Shown here piece after piece: positions 42,307 through 51,182 of a stretch of DNA of 64,000 nucleotides. Position 1 is the first letter of the stretch; each line of letters starts with the position of its first letter. Source of the stretch: Lewinellaceae bacterium (GTDB taxonomy: Bacteria > Bacteroidota > Bacteroidia > Chitinophagales > Saprospiraceae); the NCBI GenBank assembly GCA_020636155.1, contig JACJYM010000006.1, forward strand, positions 62,001-126,000, in the 5' to 3' direction. Position numbers and translations under genes: made by a program. The notes under the pieces are model-generated. The model saw only the letters and a program-made list of their open reading frames with translations. It did no database searches and had not been told where the DNA came from.

Positions 42307-43152
42307 TTATTTTTTATTCCAATCTGCGATGTCCGCCTCATTCATTTTTACATATTCATCATTTCCAGCCTTCATAGCCAATTCTTTGGATAGGGTAGCA
42401 GCAGTAATAGCTTCCTTGTACCTTCCCAATCCTGCTAATATTAATGCCTCTCTTCTCACTTGCCAAAATTTTGGATTATCACCTTTTGTTGCTTTTTGAA
42501 TCCAAGTCAATGCTTGGTTAAGGTCTCTGCCCGTGGTGAGATAGTAATTAGCCGCATTGTAGTAATCATTGCTCGATGGACCTGCCATGACAGACTCAAT
42601 ATTAGACATGACCATACTATCCGTATTCACGTTTACATTGACACTGGCAGTCGTGTTTTCCCATCTCAATGTCAATACTGCCATATCTGCTCCCACATTA
42701 TTAAATTCTATGGTAAAGGTCTCTGTGAAAAATGTATTGGTACTTACGTTCATCAAGACCGAGAGAACAGGAGTCGCATCCACGTAAGTAGGCCAACTTG
42801 AGCTCTCATAACTGTAAAAGTAGATGGACCATACCGTGGCAGTTGGTAAGGTTAAGATTGCATAAGTACCAGCTTTTAGTTCTTGGTCATTGATTTTTAC
42901 ATCATTGGAAAAAGTGATTTTTGTGGCCGCATTAGCACCAGTTCTCCACATATTATTAAATGGTACCAAGCCATTCTCTGCAAATATCGTTCTGCCTTTT
43001 ACGCTGGGTCTTGAGTAATCGACGGTGACATCTGTCAACCCTATTGTCTGCATTACAGAAGCTGCCGGACTCGCTGCAGGTGTTTTAATCTGTGCATAAT
43101 TGCTTGCCGCAAATAAATTTAAAATTGCAAAAAAGAAAAGTATTTTTTTCAT
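42307..43152 (-). CDS. Exported DUF2911 protein with C-terminal TPR-like helices
   Basis: A 281-residue protein with a signal peptide (to about residue 20, SNYAQ). The DUF2911 domain covers about 30-185 (VTVDYSRPSVKGRTIF, WRTGANAATKITF, AGTYAILTLP). The C-terminal part (about 195-281) has helical repeats resembling TPR (ALTWIQKATKGDNPKFWQ). The function is unknown in this common Bacteroidota family. Confidence 0.88.
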   Translation of the reverse strand: MKKILFFFAILNLFAASNYAQIKTPAASPAASVMQTIGLTDVTVDYSRPSVKGRTIFAENGLVPFNNMWRTGANAATKITFSNDVKINDQELKAGTYAILTLPTATVWSIYFYSYESSSWPTYVDATPVLSVLMNVSTNTFFTETFTIEFNNVGADMAVLTLRWENTTASVNVNVNTDSMVMSNIESVMAGPSSNDYYNAANYYLTTGRDLNQALTWIQKATKGDNPKFWQVRREALILAGLGRYKEAITAATLSKELAMKAGNDEYVKMNEADIADWNKK

Positions 43153-43242
43153 GTTGATTGAATGTTTATTAAAGAAATTTTCTATCGTTAAAGTATTACT
43201 TTCATTAATACTTTTGAAAGCTAATTGTTCATGTTATGACCA

Positions 43243-45696
43243 TTATGGATCTACATTTATGTTTATTCTGACATTTTTTAAGCTTTTGGTTGTCTTAATT
43301 TGTGCTATTTCACTCAGTATTTCTTCTTTTATGGAAGTGGCTACCTGAGCGGGGCTGCGTTCGTATTTTACCAATAGATTGAAAATATATTTGTTTTTGA
43401 TTTTGGGAATGTAATTAGGTGTGGGACCGATAATGCGACCGCCCAATTTTTTCTTTAAATTCCGACTCAAGGTTTCAGCCACTTCTGAGGCAATTTCAAG
43501 CTTGTTGTGTTTTATTTCGAGTTCGATAATGCGATAAAATGGTGGATAGATAAATGATTTTCTTTCGCTTAACTCTCTTTTGATAAATGTGTCATAGTCG
43601 TGGTTGATGACGTCTGTGAGTATGTCGTGATGAGGTGTAAAAGTCTGAATTAAGACCTTTCCAGTTTCGTCTCTTCTCCCTGATCTCCCTGATACTTGGG
43701 TGAGCAATTGGAAAGCTCGTTCACTAGATTTAAAATTTGGTTGCGAGATGATCGCATCGGCATTTAATACGGCTACCAAAGCCACATTTTCAAAATCTAA
43801 GCCCTTAGTAATCATCTGAGTACCAATAAGTACATTGAAATTTTTACTTGAAAAATCATTGATTATTTTTTCAAAGGAGCTTTTTGTTTTCGCAGTATCA
43901 TAATCAAGCCTCAGGGGTTTGGCCGATGGGACTACTTCTTGTATTTTTTCTTCAATTTTTTCAGTTCCAAATCCTACGTCTTTAAATTCCACACCACCAC
44001 ATGCTTTACAAGCTCTAGGAATTTCGTATCGGTAACCGCAATAATGGCATTTTAATTCATTATTATAGAGATGCATGGTCATCTGTACATCGCAATTTTT
44101 GCAGAATGGAGTCCAACCACAAGATGTACATATCAATGAAGGTGCATATCCTCGCCTGTTTTGAAAAATAATGATTTGCTTACCACTTTCTAAACATTGG
44201 TTAATCTCCTCAATCAATTCATTCGAAAAAAATGATTTTATCCTCCCCGTTTGAAATGCTTTTCGGAGGTCTACCAATTCGATTTGAGGTAACTGAGCCA
44301 TCCCATATCTATTGTTAAGCTGCACATATCCATATTTGTTATTATGTGCATTGAGATAGGATTCTACAGAGGGTGTTGCAGAGCCTAAAATCACAGAAGC
44401 ACTATGGAGTTTGGCAAGTACCAGAGCACTATCTCTCGCATTGTACCGAGGACTTGGGTCTATTTGTTTGTATGAACTGTCATGCTCTTCGTCTATGATG
44501 ATTAATCCCAAGTTTACGAAAGGGAGGAATAGGGCAGAGCGAGCACCTAATATTATTTTTTTTCCGAGTAATACTGATTTGTAGACTTCTACCCTTTGAT
44601 TATTGCTCATGCGACTGTGATATACGGCCATATCGCTACCAAAAATGTGTTCCAGCCGCTTTACGATTTGAGTCGTTAAGGCGATTTCTGGAAGTAAGAA
44701 CAACACTTGTTGACCCTTGGAAATCTCCTTTTTTATAAGTTCGGTATAGACCAGAGTCTTTCCACTTCCTGTCACTCCATGAAGCAAAATGTTTTTTTGA
44801 TTATCCATTATCAAGTTTTCAATGGAATCTACTGCTCCTTGTTGTTCTTCTGAAAGTGTAATTTCTTCGGAAATTTCTGAATTATATTCTTCCAATCTGC
44901 TGACCACCATTTCTTCCACAGTCAGGATTTCTTTTGCTACGAGACGACTGATGACCGTGCTTTTGACATTGGCAAGATTTTGAATATCCGATGTGGGTAC
45001 CAGTTTTTGCTTACGACTTAACTGTGCAAATGCCAATAGAGCATTGGTCTGATGTATGGAATTGCTTATTTCTTCCCAGACTTGATTTCTGCTATTTTCA
45101 TCCGAAAAATTAGAATGCCATCTGGCGACCCTTATTTTTTTCTCTTGGTATTTTTCAATAAGTTCTTCCTCGATGGTTAGGACATTTTTCTCCAGAAGAG
45201 ACCTGACCACAGGATAGATGGTTTTTTTATTCAATATTAGTCGGGCATCTTCAATCGTAATTTTATTCCTTATGCTCAGGGCTTCGGTGATTAGATATTC
45301 ATCGTCATCGAGCTCTATTTGGTCGGTGTCGATGTTTGATTTTATAAATTTTGTTTCTGAACTGAGCTTTAATCCTGAGGGTAGGCTCAAATGCATGACC
45401 TCACCCAAATTAGAACAATAATAACTGGCGATCCAATCCCAAAATTTTAATTGGTACTCATTCACGATTGGCTCATCATCCAATACACTTAAAATGTGAC
45501 TAATTCTGTACTCAAATTTTTGCTGAGGATTAAACCTTAGGACAATGGCAGAATAGTTCTTCGACCTAAGCTTGACTTCTACTCTTATTCCAGGCTTGAC
45601 TTTTCCTTGTAAATGCGGTGGAATTTTATAGGTCAATGCCTTATCTAGGGCAAGCGGAAAGATGACATCAATATATTCATAAACATTATTATCCAA
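43243..45696 (-). CDS. priA: Primosomal protein N' (replication restart helicase)
   Basis: An 817-residue SF2 helicase that restarts stalled replication forks. The N-terminal 3'-DNA-binding domain (about 1-110) is followed by Walker A GVTGSGKT at 307-314, DEEH in IIIDEEHDSS, and the zinc region with four CxxC pairs (CTSCGWTPFCKNC, CHYCG, CKACG), then motif VI RSGRRDETG. All signatures are intact. It is followed on the minus strand by the DUF2911 gene and preceded 11 bases away by the barrel protein gene. Confidence 0.97.
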   Translation of the reverse strand: MDNNVYEYIDVIFPLALDKALTYKIPPHLQGKVKPGIRVEVKLRSKNYSAIVLRFNPQQKFEYRISHILSVLDDEPIVNEYQLKFWDWIASYYCSNLGEVMHLSLPSGLKLSSETKFIKSNIDTDQIELDDDEYLITEALSIRNKITIEDARLILNKKTIYPVVRSLLEKNVLTIEEELIEKYQEKKIRVARWHSNFSDENSRNQVWEEISNSIHQTNALLAFAQLSRKQKLVPTSDIQNLANVKSTVISRLVAKEILTVEEMVVSRLEEYNSEISEEITLSEEQQGAVDSIENLIMDNQKNILLHGVTGSGKTLVYTELIKKEISKGQQVLFLLPEIALTTQIVKRLEHIFGSDMAVYHSRMSNNQRVEVYKSVLLGKKIILGARSALFLPFVNLGLIIIDEEHDSSYKQIDPSPRYNARDSALVLAKLHSASVILGSATPSVESYLNAHNNKYGYVQLNNRYGMAQLPQIELVDLRKAFQTGRIKSFFSNELIEEINQCLESGKQIIIFQNRRGYAPSLICTSCGWTPFCKNCDVQMTMHLYNNELKCHYCGYRYEIPRACKACGGVEFKDVGFGTEKIEEKIQEVVPSAKPLRLDYDTAKTKSSFEKIINDFSSKNFNVLIGTQMITKGLDFENVALVAVLNADAIISQPNFKSSERAFQLLTQVSGRSGRRDETGKVLIQTFTPHHDILTDVINHDYDTFIKRELSERKSFIYPPFYRIIELEIKHNKLEIASEVAETLSRNLKKKLGGRIIGPTPNYIPKIKNKYIFNLLVKYERSPAQVATSIKEEILSEIAQIKTTKSLKNVRININVDP

Positions 45697-45707
45697 GAAA
45701 AAGTAGG

Positions 45708-46517
45708 TTAATTACTAAAAGAAACACCAAAACTCAATATTGGGTTTGCATAAATGTTTTTTGCAAAAAAAGCCGTTCCCATTCTAGCGTTGATTCCAAT
45801 ATGTTGAGTGATTTGGTAATTAATCTCAGGTGAAAATGACAGATACGAAACTCCATTTCCATAGAGGTTCCCATCAGTATCGTAATTCTGAATTTCGTTA
45901 TTCTTAGACAAAACCAAATCTGATCTTACAATGAGATAAAGTTTACTATCAAAAAATGAATATCCACCTTCGATTCCTGCTTTTATTTCATCATTAAATC
46001 CATTTTTACGGTCGCGATAGCCAATGTAAGTACTGAGGTACAAGTGATTAGATACAGATTTTGAAAGTTCTAATTGATACACTTGTGACCATTGTTTGTC
46101 ACTGACATTAAGGATTGCATCATTGGGAAGATTGCTAATTCCAAGTTGTTGATAAAAATTAAACGAACTTATGAGTGAACCGTTGCTCAAGCAATATTTT
46201 AAACCAATATTGGCATCGCCAATTGAACTAAAACTGCGGTTCCCATAATTAATTGCATTGCTAACAGGTACGTTGATTATTGAAGTCAATTTGTTATTTA
46301 GACCATATTCACCATAGAGACCGAAAGAAGAAAAGTCCAACTTTTTACTTAGATCAACAGTCTCTCCGTCTTGGTTGAAATATTGGTTAGCACTCACTGT
46401 GGAATAATATAACTTAGAATAAAACTTTCCCTTCAGTCTCGGCCAAGCACCACTGAATCCTTGCGATGTTACGATAAGAGTGATGATTAAAGACAAGGAA
46501 AATTGGCGTATTTTCAT
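45708..46517 (-). CDS. Outer-membrane beta-barrel protein of unknown function
   Basis: A 269-residue exported protein: signal peptide ending near TSQGFSG, then alternating strands rich in aromatic residues (YSKLYYSTVSANQYF, YLSTYIGYRDRK) and the terminal aromatic pattern ILSFGVSFSN. The shape suggests a barrel of about 12 strands. No ligand can be inferred. I chose Met13 (46517) over 46553, since it starts the signal peptide. Confidence 0.75.
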   Translation of the reverse strand: MKIRQFSLSLIITLIVTSQGFSGAWPRLKGKFYSKLYYSTVSANQYFNQDGETVDLSKKLDFSSFGLYGEYGLNNKLTSIINVPVSNAINYGNRSFSSIGDANIGLKYCLSNGSLISSFNFYQQLGISNLPNDAILNVSDKQWSQVYQLELSKSVSNHLYLSTYIGYRDRKNGFNDEIKAGIEGGYSFFDSKLYLIVRSDLVLSKNNEIQNYDTDGNLYGNGVSYLSFSPEINYQITQHIGINARMGTAFFAKNIYANPILSFGVSFSN

Positions 46518-46616
46518 CTGTATTAGATTGTTTGATTGACGAAACTTAACCAAATCACAATAATCATTCCATGTAAGTGTTGTAATTATTTCAGAAATGG
46601 TCTGTTTTCTAAATTT

Positions 46617-47621
46617 TTAAGAATTTATAGCACTGTATCTTTCTACGAATTCTTGCAAGTCATTGACCATATCAGAAGAGCCCATGATGATCGTGGTTCT
46701 TTGGTGTAATTCTTTGACTTCTACATCGAGAATACGTTCAAGTTTTGTGTTGAGAGCCTTTCCTCCGGCTTGTTCCACAATAAATGACATGGGATTTCCC
46801 TCATAGACCAACCGCAGTTTGCCGGCAGGATATTTTCGGGTATTTGGATATAAAAATATTCCACCTTGAAACATAATCCTATGAATGTCGCTCACCATAC
46901 TGCCTATATATCGCAATCTGAGATTAAGGTCAGAACAATGGTCAATATATCTTCTCATCTCAAGGTCAAATTTCAAGTAATATCCTTGATTTACAGAGTA
47001 ATAATTACCGCTTGCCGGCATTTTCATGTTGCGGTGAGAAAGGCAAAATTCGCCAATCGAGGGGTCTAGCGTAAAGCCATTGACCCCGTTTCCTGTCGTG
47101 TACACAAGCATGGTACTAGTACCATAGAGTACATAACCCGCGGCGACCAATGCACTGCCTCGTTGGAGGAATTCTTTTTCGGCCACTTTCTTATTGGTGT
47201 CAGACTCTCGCTTATAAATGCCGAAAATTGTGCCAACGGAAACATTGACATCAATATTTGAAGAGCCGTCCAAGGGATCCATTAATACAAGGTATTCTGC
47301 CGTTTGGCCCTCTACCGGATCGAATGCAATGACATTTTCTAATTCTTCTGAGGCCACACCGGCACACTCGCCGCCATTTTTTAGGCAATCTATCATCACT
47401 TCGTTTGCAAAAATATCCAGTTTTTGTACGTCTTCACCCGAAGCATTGGAACTATCGGCACGACCGAGAATATTGACAAGGCCGGCCATATTTACTTCTC
47501 TATTCACAATTTTAGCCGCTATTCCTATATCTCTCAGAATACGTGTCAATGAGCCGGACGAACCGGGGAAATCCTGTTGGGTTTTAATGATAAATTCATC
47601 AAGTGTGACAATTCTTTCCAT
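46617..47621 (-). CDS. fbp: Class 1 fructose-1,6-bisphosphatase
   Basis: A 334-residue gluconeogenic enzyme that removes the 1-phosphate of fructose 1,6-bisphosphate. The metal-binding motif DPLDGSSNID and the RYIGSMVSD... and YPAGKLRLVYEGNPM substrate regions are intact. The frame could be read from 47708, but those 29 extra residues are hydrophobic and contain the promoter, so I start at ATG 47621. The length then equals the family norm. Confidence 0.96.
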   Translation of the reverse strand: MERIVTLDEFIIKTQQDFPGSSGSLTRILRDIGIAAKIVNREVNMAGLVNILGRADSSNASGEDVQKLDIFANEVMIDCLKNGGECAGVASEELENVIAFDPVEGQTAEYLVLMDPLDGSSNIDVNVSVGTIFGIYKRESDTNKKVAEKEFLQRGSALVAAGYVLYGTSTMLVYTTGNGVNGFTLDPSIGEFCLSHRNMKMPASGNYYSVNQGYYLKFDLEMRRYIDHCSDLNLRLRYIGSMVSDIHRIMFQGGIFLYPNTRKYPAGKLRLVYEGNPMSFIVEQAGGKALNTKLERILDVEVKELHQRTTIIMGSSDMVNDLQEFVERYSAINS

Positions 47622-47650
47622 GCGAAATTTGTTGTTTTGATTTGGAATTC

Positions 47651-47681
47651 CAAAGATAAAATAAATAAATAGAGAGGGCAA
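47651..47681 (-). promoter_or_regulatory. Bacteroidota promoter for fbp
   Basis: On the minus strand TTG, a 20-base spacer and TATCTTTG (47651-47658). Box and spacing equal those upstream of lpxD. It lies inside the longer version of the frame, supporting the start at 47621. Confidence 0.6.
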
Positions 47682-47789
47682 TAAAATGTGAATATTCAGT
47701 ATTTTCAATATTTAATTTTTGTGAATCATCCTTCTTATTGTGGTCATTAGAAGGAGCCCTATAAAAATATTGGTGAAGAAAAAATATAT

Positions 47790-48350
47790 TTAGTCGAAAT
47801 GAATTATCCTCTCTACAGAAGTAGTATCGATTTTAGCATCATTTCTATCAAGTTTGAAATACTGATAAGTGATTTTTATTGGATTCATATAGGATAATCT
47901 GAACTTATCATGATGGTAATAAATTTTTGTAATACTATCGTTTATTTGAAATATGTCGGCTTGGCATTTGATACGAATATCCATTGGGATGCCGAGAAAT
48001 ACTTCATTAGTGATCTGATCTTTATACAAAAAATACTCAACCAAAATCATCATATTATGATTAATTTGAGTGCCATGATAGTCCAATAATTTATTTAAAT
48101 CCGATTTCAGGTTCCAATAATCTATTGAGACATTTAATTTTTCCGAATCATGAAAATACTTGCTTCCATCGGGATACTTAATTGACGAAATGGTTTCGCA
48201 TAATTTTATTTGAGTTGAAAGTGTCTCACGTTCTTCTATCATTTGGTCAATGATAATGTTCGCTCTTTCTTGTGTCGTGTAATACATCCAAAATGTTAAA
48301 ACTAGATACCCTAATCCTATTAAAGTTAACTTAAAATTAATGCTTTTCAT
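47790..48350 (-). CDS. Membrane-anchored periplasmic protein of unknown function (pair member 2)
   Basis: A 186-residue protein with one N-terminal transmembrane helix (LTLIGLGYLVLTFWMYY) and a periplasmic region with a predicted helix (ERANIIIDQMIEERETLSTQ) followed by a beta-rich part. I do not recognise the family. It overlaps the preceding gene by about 14 bases if Met13 (48350) is used. The two neighbours share size and layout and may work as a complex. Confidence 0.6.
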   Translation of the reverse strand: MKSINFKLTLIGLGYLVLTFWMYYTTQERANIIIDQMIEERETLSTQIKLCETISSIKYPDGSKYFHDSEKLNVSIDYWNLKSDLNKLLDYHGTQINHNMMILVEYFLYKDQITNEVFLGIPMDIRIKCQADIFQINDSITKIYYHHDKFRLSYMNPIKITYQYFKLDRNDAKIDTTSVERIIHFD

Positions 48351-48960
48351 ACGGCTCTTTATGTGGCCAGATAATAGAAGAGTCACCGCTCATTGGATTT
48401 CTTCCAAGTACTTTTATATCCATCACCTCTCCTGAAAAGGACACTAGGCTGTCTTTGTGAAGTGGTTGATCATTATAATAAAATTCTATAGTTTCATCAT
48501 CTGTCAAGTTTGATATGATGGCAATTTCTAAATCGACTGAATCACGATTTGTCTTTTGAATAAATGGAATGACTATTTGAATGTTATTTTTTCTCGTATA
48601 AGGCACATGCTTAGATAGTTTTTCAGCAATTACGGCATTAAGCAAGGAAAAATTTGATTGATGAGAAGAGTAGCTTATGTTTAGACTATCACAAATTTTT
48701 AATATCTTATTTCTAGTACTAAAGTCATATGGTTCAAAAGCAGTAATCTCTTTAGAAATGGATACTATCTCATGATAATTTTGCATTGAAGAAGAATCAA
48801 TTTTGCAAATATCTCTTAACTGAATGAGGCAAGAAATATGACTCATTTCTTCTGTCTTGATACGATCATAGAGAATTAAACTTGTTTTATTTTGAAGACT
48901 GAATAACCAATTTCCAATCATTATTGAAAACACAAGAAACACGGCTCCAAAATATTTCAT
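48337..48960 (-). CDS. Membrane-anchored periplasmic protein of unknown function (pair member 1)
   Basis: A 207-residue protein with one N-terminal transmembrane helix (FGAVFLVFSIMIGNWLF), then a helical stretch (DRIKTEEMSHISCLIQLRDI) and a C-terminal beta-rich part (IQIVIPFIQK, VMDIKVLGRNP). The layout matches the downstream gene, although sequence similarity is weak. No signal of function. Confidence 0.6.
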   Translation of the reverse strand: MKYFGAVFLVFSIMIGNWLFSLQNKTSLILYDRIKTEEMSHISCLIQLRDICKIDSSSMQNYHEIVSISKEITAFEPYDFSTRNKILKICDSLNISYSSHQSNFSLLNAVIAEKLSKHVPYTRKNNIQIVIPFIQKTNRDSVDLEIAIISNLTDDETIEFYYNDQPLHKDSLVSFSGEVMDIKVLGRNPMSGDSSIIWPHKEPYEKH

Positions 48961-49382
48961 ATCGAATCAATCTATAGGTTCAGTTCGAGTGTGTTAACGA
49001 TTTTAGTAAACACTTTAGTATTAGTATTTTCCTTCTTAATTTTCTTTCGATAAATTTAAAATCTTCATGATTTCGTCCTGAATTAGTAGGATTTTTTTAA
49101 AATAAAAGGAATTGTCATAGTCGGACTTGTAATATAATAGTATAAGAAGGTGTTTTAATATTAAAAAATAAAATAATGTATAATATTATTAAAATTAATA
49201 ATATACAAATATAAATTATTTAATATGTGCCTTTTTAAACTATTTTTCGTCTAAAAATCAGGTATTAATAAAGGTTGTTTTTAAATTCTTTTAATAGAAT
49301 TAATATCAAATATAAATACTGATTAATTAATTTTATTTAATTTTAACGATATATTTTTTAATTCAAAACCAACTATTAAAGT
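48961..49382. other. AT-rich intergenic region between divergent genes
   Basis: About 420 bases, strongly AT-rich from 49090 to 49380. It must carry the promoters of the pair gene at 48960 and of the OmpA gene at 49383. I cannot assign exact boxes, and I see no gene. Confidence 0.5.
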
Positions 49383-50192
49383 ATGAGAGTTTCATTAGCA
49401 ATTATTATTCTCATCTTGTGGATTTTGCTAGGTTTTGGTTATTGTTTTACTTCCAAGAATTGTTGTGAAAAGCCAGTAGAGGCAGCTGTTTCTAAAGTTG
49501 AGGAACCAGTTGTAAAGGCTGTGGAGTTTGGTCCCTTGGTATTCAATTGGGGTGATTCGATGGCTATAACTAATGACAAATGGCCAGCTTTTAAAGCCAG
49601 TGTTTTAGCAAAACTTCAAGATAATCAATTACTTGAGATTACGGGTTATTATTCTTCTGATGAAGTTAATAATACCAAGTACGAAAATCTGGGACTGGCA
49701 AGAGCTCACGCGATAAGGGCATTGTTTCCTGAGTTACCTGATGACAGATTTAGGCTGAGTTCTAAATTGGTTGACAGTAGAACACTGGATAAGTCGAATC
49801 CTTTCGAGGCTGCACGATTTGATTATCGGGTAAATACCGAAAAGATTAAGGAAATAGATCAAAAGACCATTATTTACTTCCCATTCAATTCTACCAACAA
49901 ATTGAATGATGCAGAGGTGGAAACTTACTTGAATTCTGTGGTGGAGCAGCTTTCAAAAACCAATGGTAAGGTTCGGCTCACAGGACACACAGACGATGTC
50001 GGAAGTGCAGAATCAAATATGGCTTTAGGGCAAAAGAGAGCAAATGTTATCAAGCAATACTTGGTATCTAAAGGTCTCAATGCCAACAGAATTATTGCGG
50101 TTTCAAAAGGAGAATCTGACCCAATTGCCTCTAACGATACGGAAAAAGGAAGGGCTCAGAATCGTAGAACAGAACTCGAAATTATTAACTAA
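49383..50192 (+). CDS. OmpA-family peptidoglycan-associated protein
   Basis: A 269-residue protein with an N-terminal hydrophobic helix (LAIIILILWILLGFGYCF) that looks like a membrane anchor more than a cleavable signal. A diverged OmpA-like segment (about 47-130) precedes a complete OmpA C-terminal domain (about 138-269, YFPFNSTNKL, GHTDDVGSAESN, NRRTELEI), which binds peptidoglycan. It is followed 14 bases later by the double helix-hairpin-helix gene, so both are probably one operon. Confidence 0.85.
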   Translation: MRVSLAIIILILWILLGFGYCFTSKNCCEKPVEAAVSKVEEPVVKAVEFGPLVFNWGDSMAITNDKWPAFKASVLAKLQDNQLLEITGYYSSDEVNNTKYENLGLARAHAIRALFPELPDDRFRLSSKLVDSRTLDKSNPFEAARFDYRVNTEKIKEIDQKTIIYFPFNSTNKLNDAEVETYLNSVVEQLSKTNGKVRLTGHTDDVGSAESNMALGQKRANVIKQYLVSKGLNANRIIAVSKGESDPIASNDTEKGRAQNRRTELEIIN

Positions 50193-50206
50193 AAAATTAG
50201 AAAAAA

Positions 50207-51130
50207 ATGATAGCATTAGCAAATTGTATATTATGTGATTGGTGGTGGTTACCTTGGATACTTCCATTTCTTTTAGGATTATTGTTGGGATGGGCATTAT
50301 GGGCTCGATATAAAAGCATGGTTGCCGATCTAGAAAATCAAATCAGAGATTTAAAACTTCGTATTTCTAAATTGGAAGATGAATTGGCTACTTGTAAGTC
50401 AAGACGTGCCGACCTCGAAAGCCAATTGGCATTAGCCAATGGTAGAATCAGAGAGTTGGACTTAGAATTGGCGGGGAAAGCAAAAATTGAACCTGCGGTA
50501 GCTTCATTTGCAGCCGCACCAGCAGCTAAACCCACTGGATTTGCCGCACTTAAGGAAGACAACTTACAAATAGTGGAAGGCATCGGTCCTAAAATGAATG
50601 AAGTTCTCAATGATCACGGAATTCACACATGGAGTCACTTGGCGAGCAAATCACCTGAAGAACTTAGAAGTTTGTTAGATACTTATGGTGATAAGTACCG
50701 AATCATAGACCCACACACATGGCCACAACAAGCCGCTTTGGCAAGAGATCTAGAGTGGGAAAAATTGATAGCACTTCAGAAACAATTAGACGGTGGTAAA
50801 GACGATGCTATAGGGGAGACAGACTCCAAACTTGAGAAAATCATGATTAAGCTCGGTCTCATGAAAAAATGGGTTAAAGATGACTTGAAAGCCATTGAAG
50901 GAATTGGTCCAAAAATAGAAGAATTGCTTCATCAAGCAGGGATCAAGACATGGGAAGAACTTGCAAACACTTCTGTCGATAGAATTCAATCGATACTTGA
51001 TAATGCAGGTTCAAGATATTCCTTGGCACATCCTGACACTTGGCCTCGACAAGCGAGAATGGCTGCAGATGCAAAGTGGTCTGAATTAGAAGCATATCAG
51101 GAATCTCTAAATGGTGGACGACCTTACTAG
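50207..51130 (+). CDS. Membrane-anchored coiled-coil protein with two helix-hairpin-helix modules
   Basis: A 307-residue protein: transmembrane helix about 15-33 (WLPWILPFLLGLLLGWALW), a coiled coil about 36-90, a proline/alanine linker, and two tandem modules at about 117-194 and 224-301. Each has an IEGIGPK-type helix-hairpin-helix and a shared ending (HTWPQQAALARDLEW and DTWPRQARMAADAKW). The modules resemble domains annotated as predicted 5' nuclease or DNA-binding HhH folds. Topology is unclear: the modules may face cytoplasm or periplasm. It follows the OmpA gene by 14 bases. Confidence 0.8.
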   Translation: MIALANCILCDWWWLPWILPFLLGLLLGWALWARYKSMVADLENQIRDLKLRISKLEDELATCKSRRADLESQLALANGRIRELDLELAGKAKIEPAVASFAAAPAAKPTGFAALKEDNLQIVEGIGPKMNEVLNDHGIHTWSHLASKSPEELRSLLDTYGDKYRIIDPHTWPQQAALARDLEWEKLIALQKQLDGGKDDAIGETDSKLEKIMIKLGLMKKWVKDDLKAIEGIGPKIEELLHQAGIKTWEELANTSVDRIQSILDNAGSRYSLAHPDTWPRQARMAADAKWSELEAYQESLNGGRPY

Positions 51131-51151
51131 GTTCTCTGCTGAGTAAAATAG

Positions 51152-51182
51152 AAGCCTCTAGACTATGTTTAGAGGCTTTTTT
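51152..51182. terminator. Terminator between the HhH gene and the convergent TonB receptor gene
   Basis: AAGCCTCTAGAC and GTTTAGAGGCTT pair over about 12 bases with a 3-base loop; a T-run follows on the plus strand. It ends the OmpA/HhH transcript and overlaps the 3' end of the receptor gene. Confidence 0.8.

Noticed and set aside
47622..47708. Longer fbp start
   Set aside because: The extra 29 residues are hydrophobic and contain the promoter; family members begin at the later Met.
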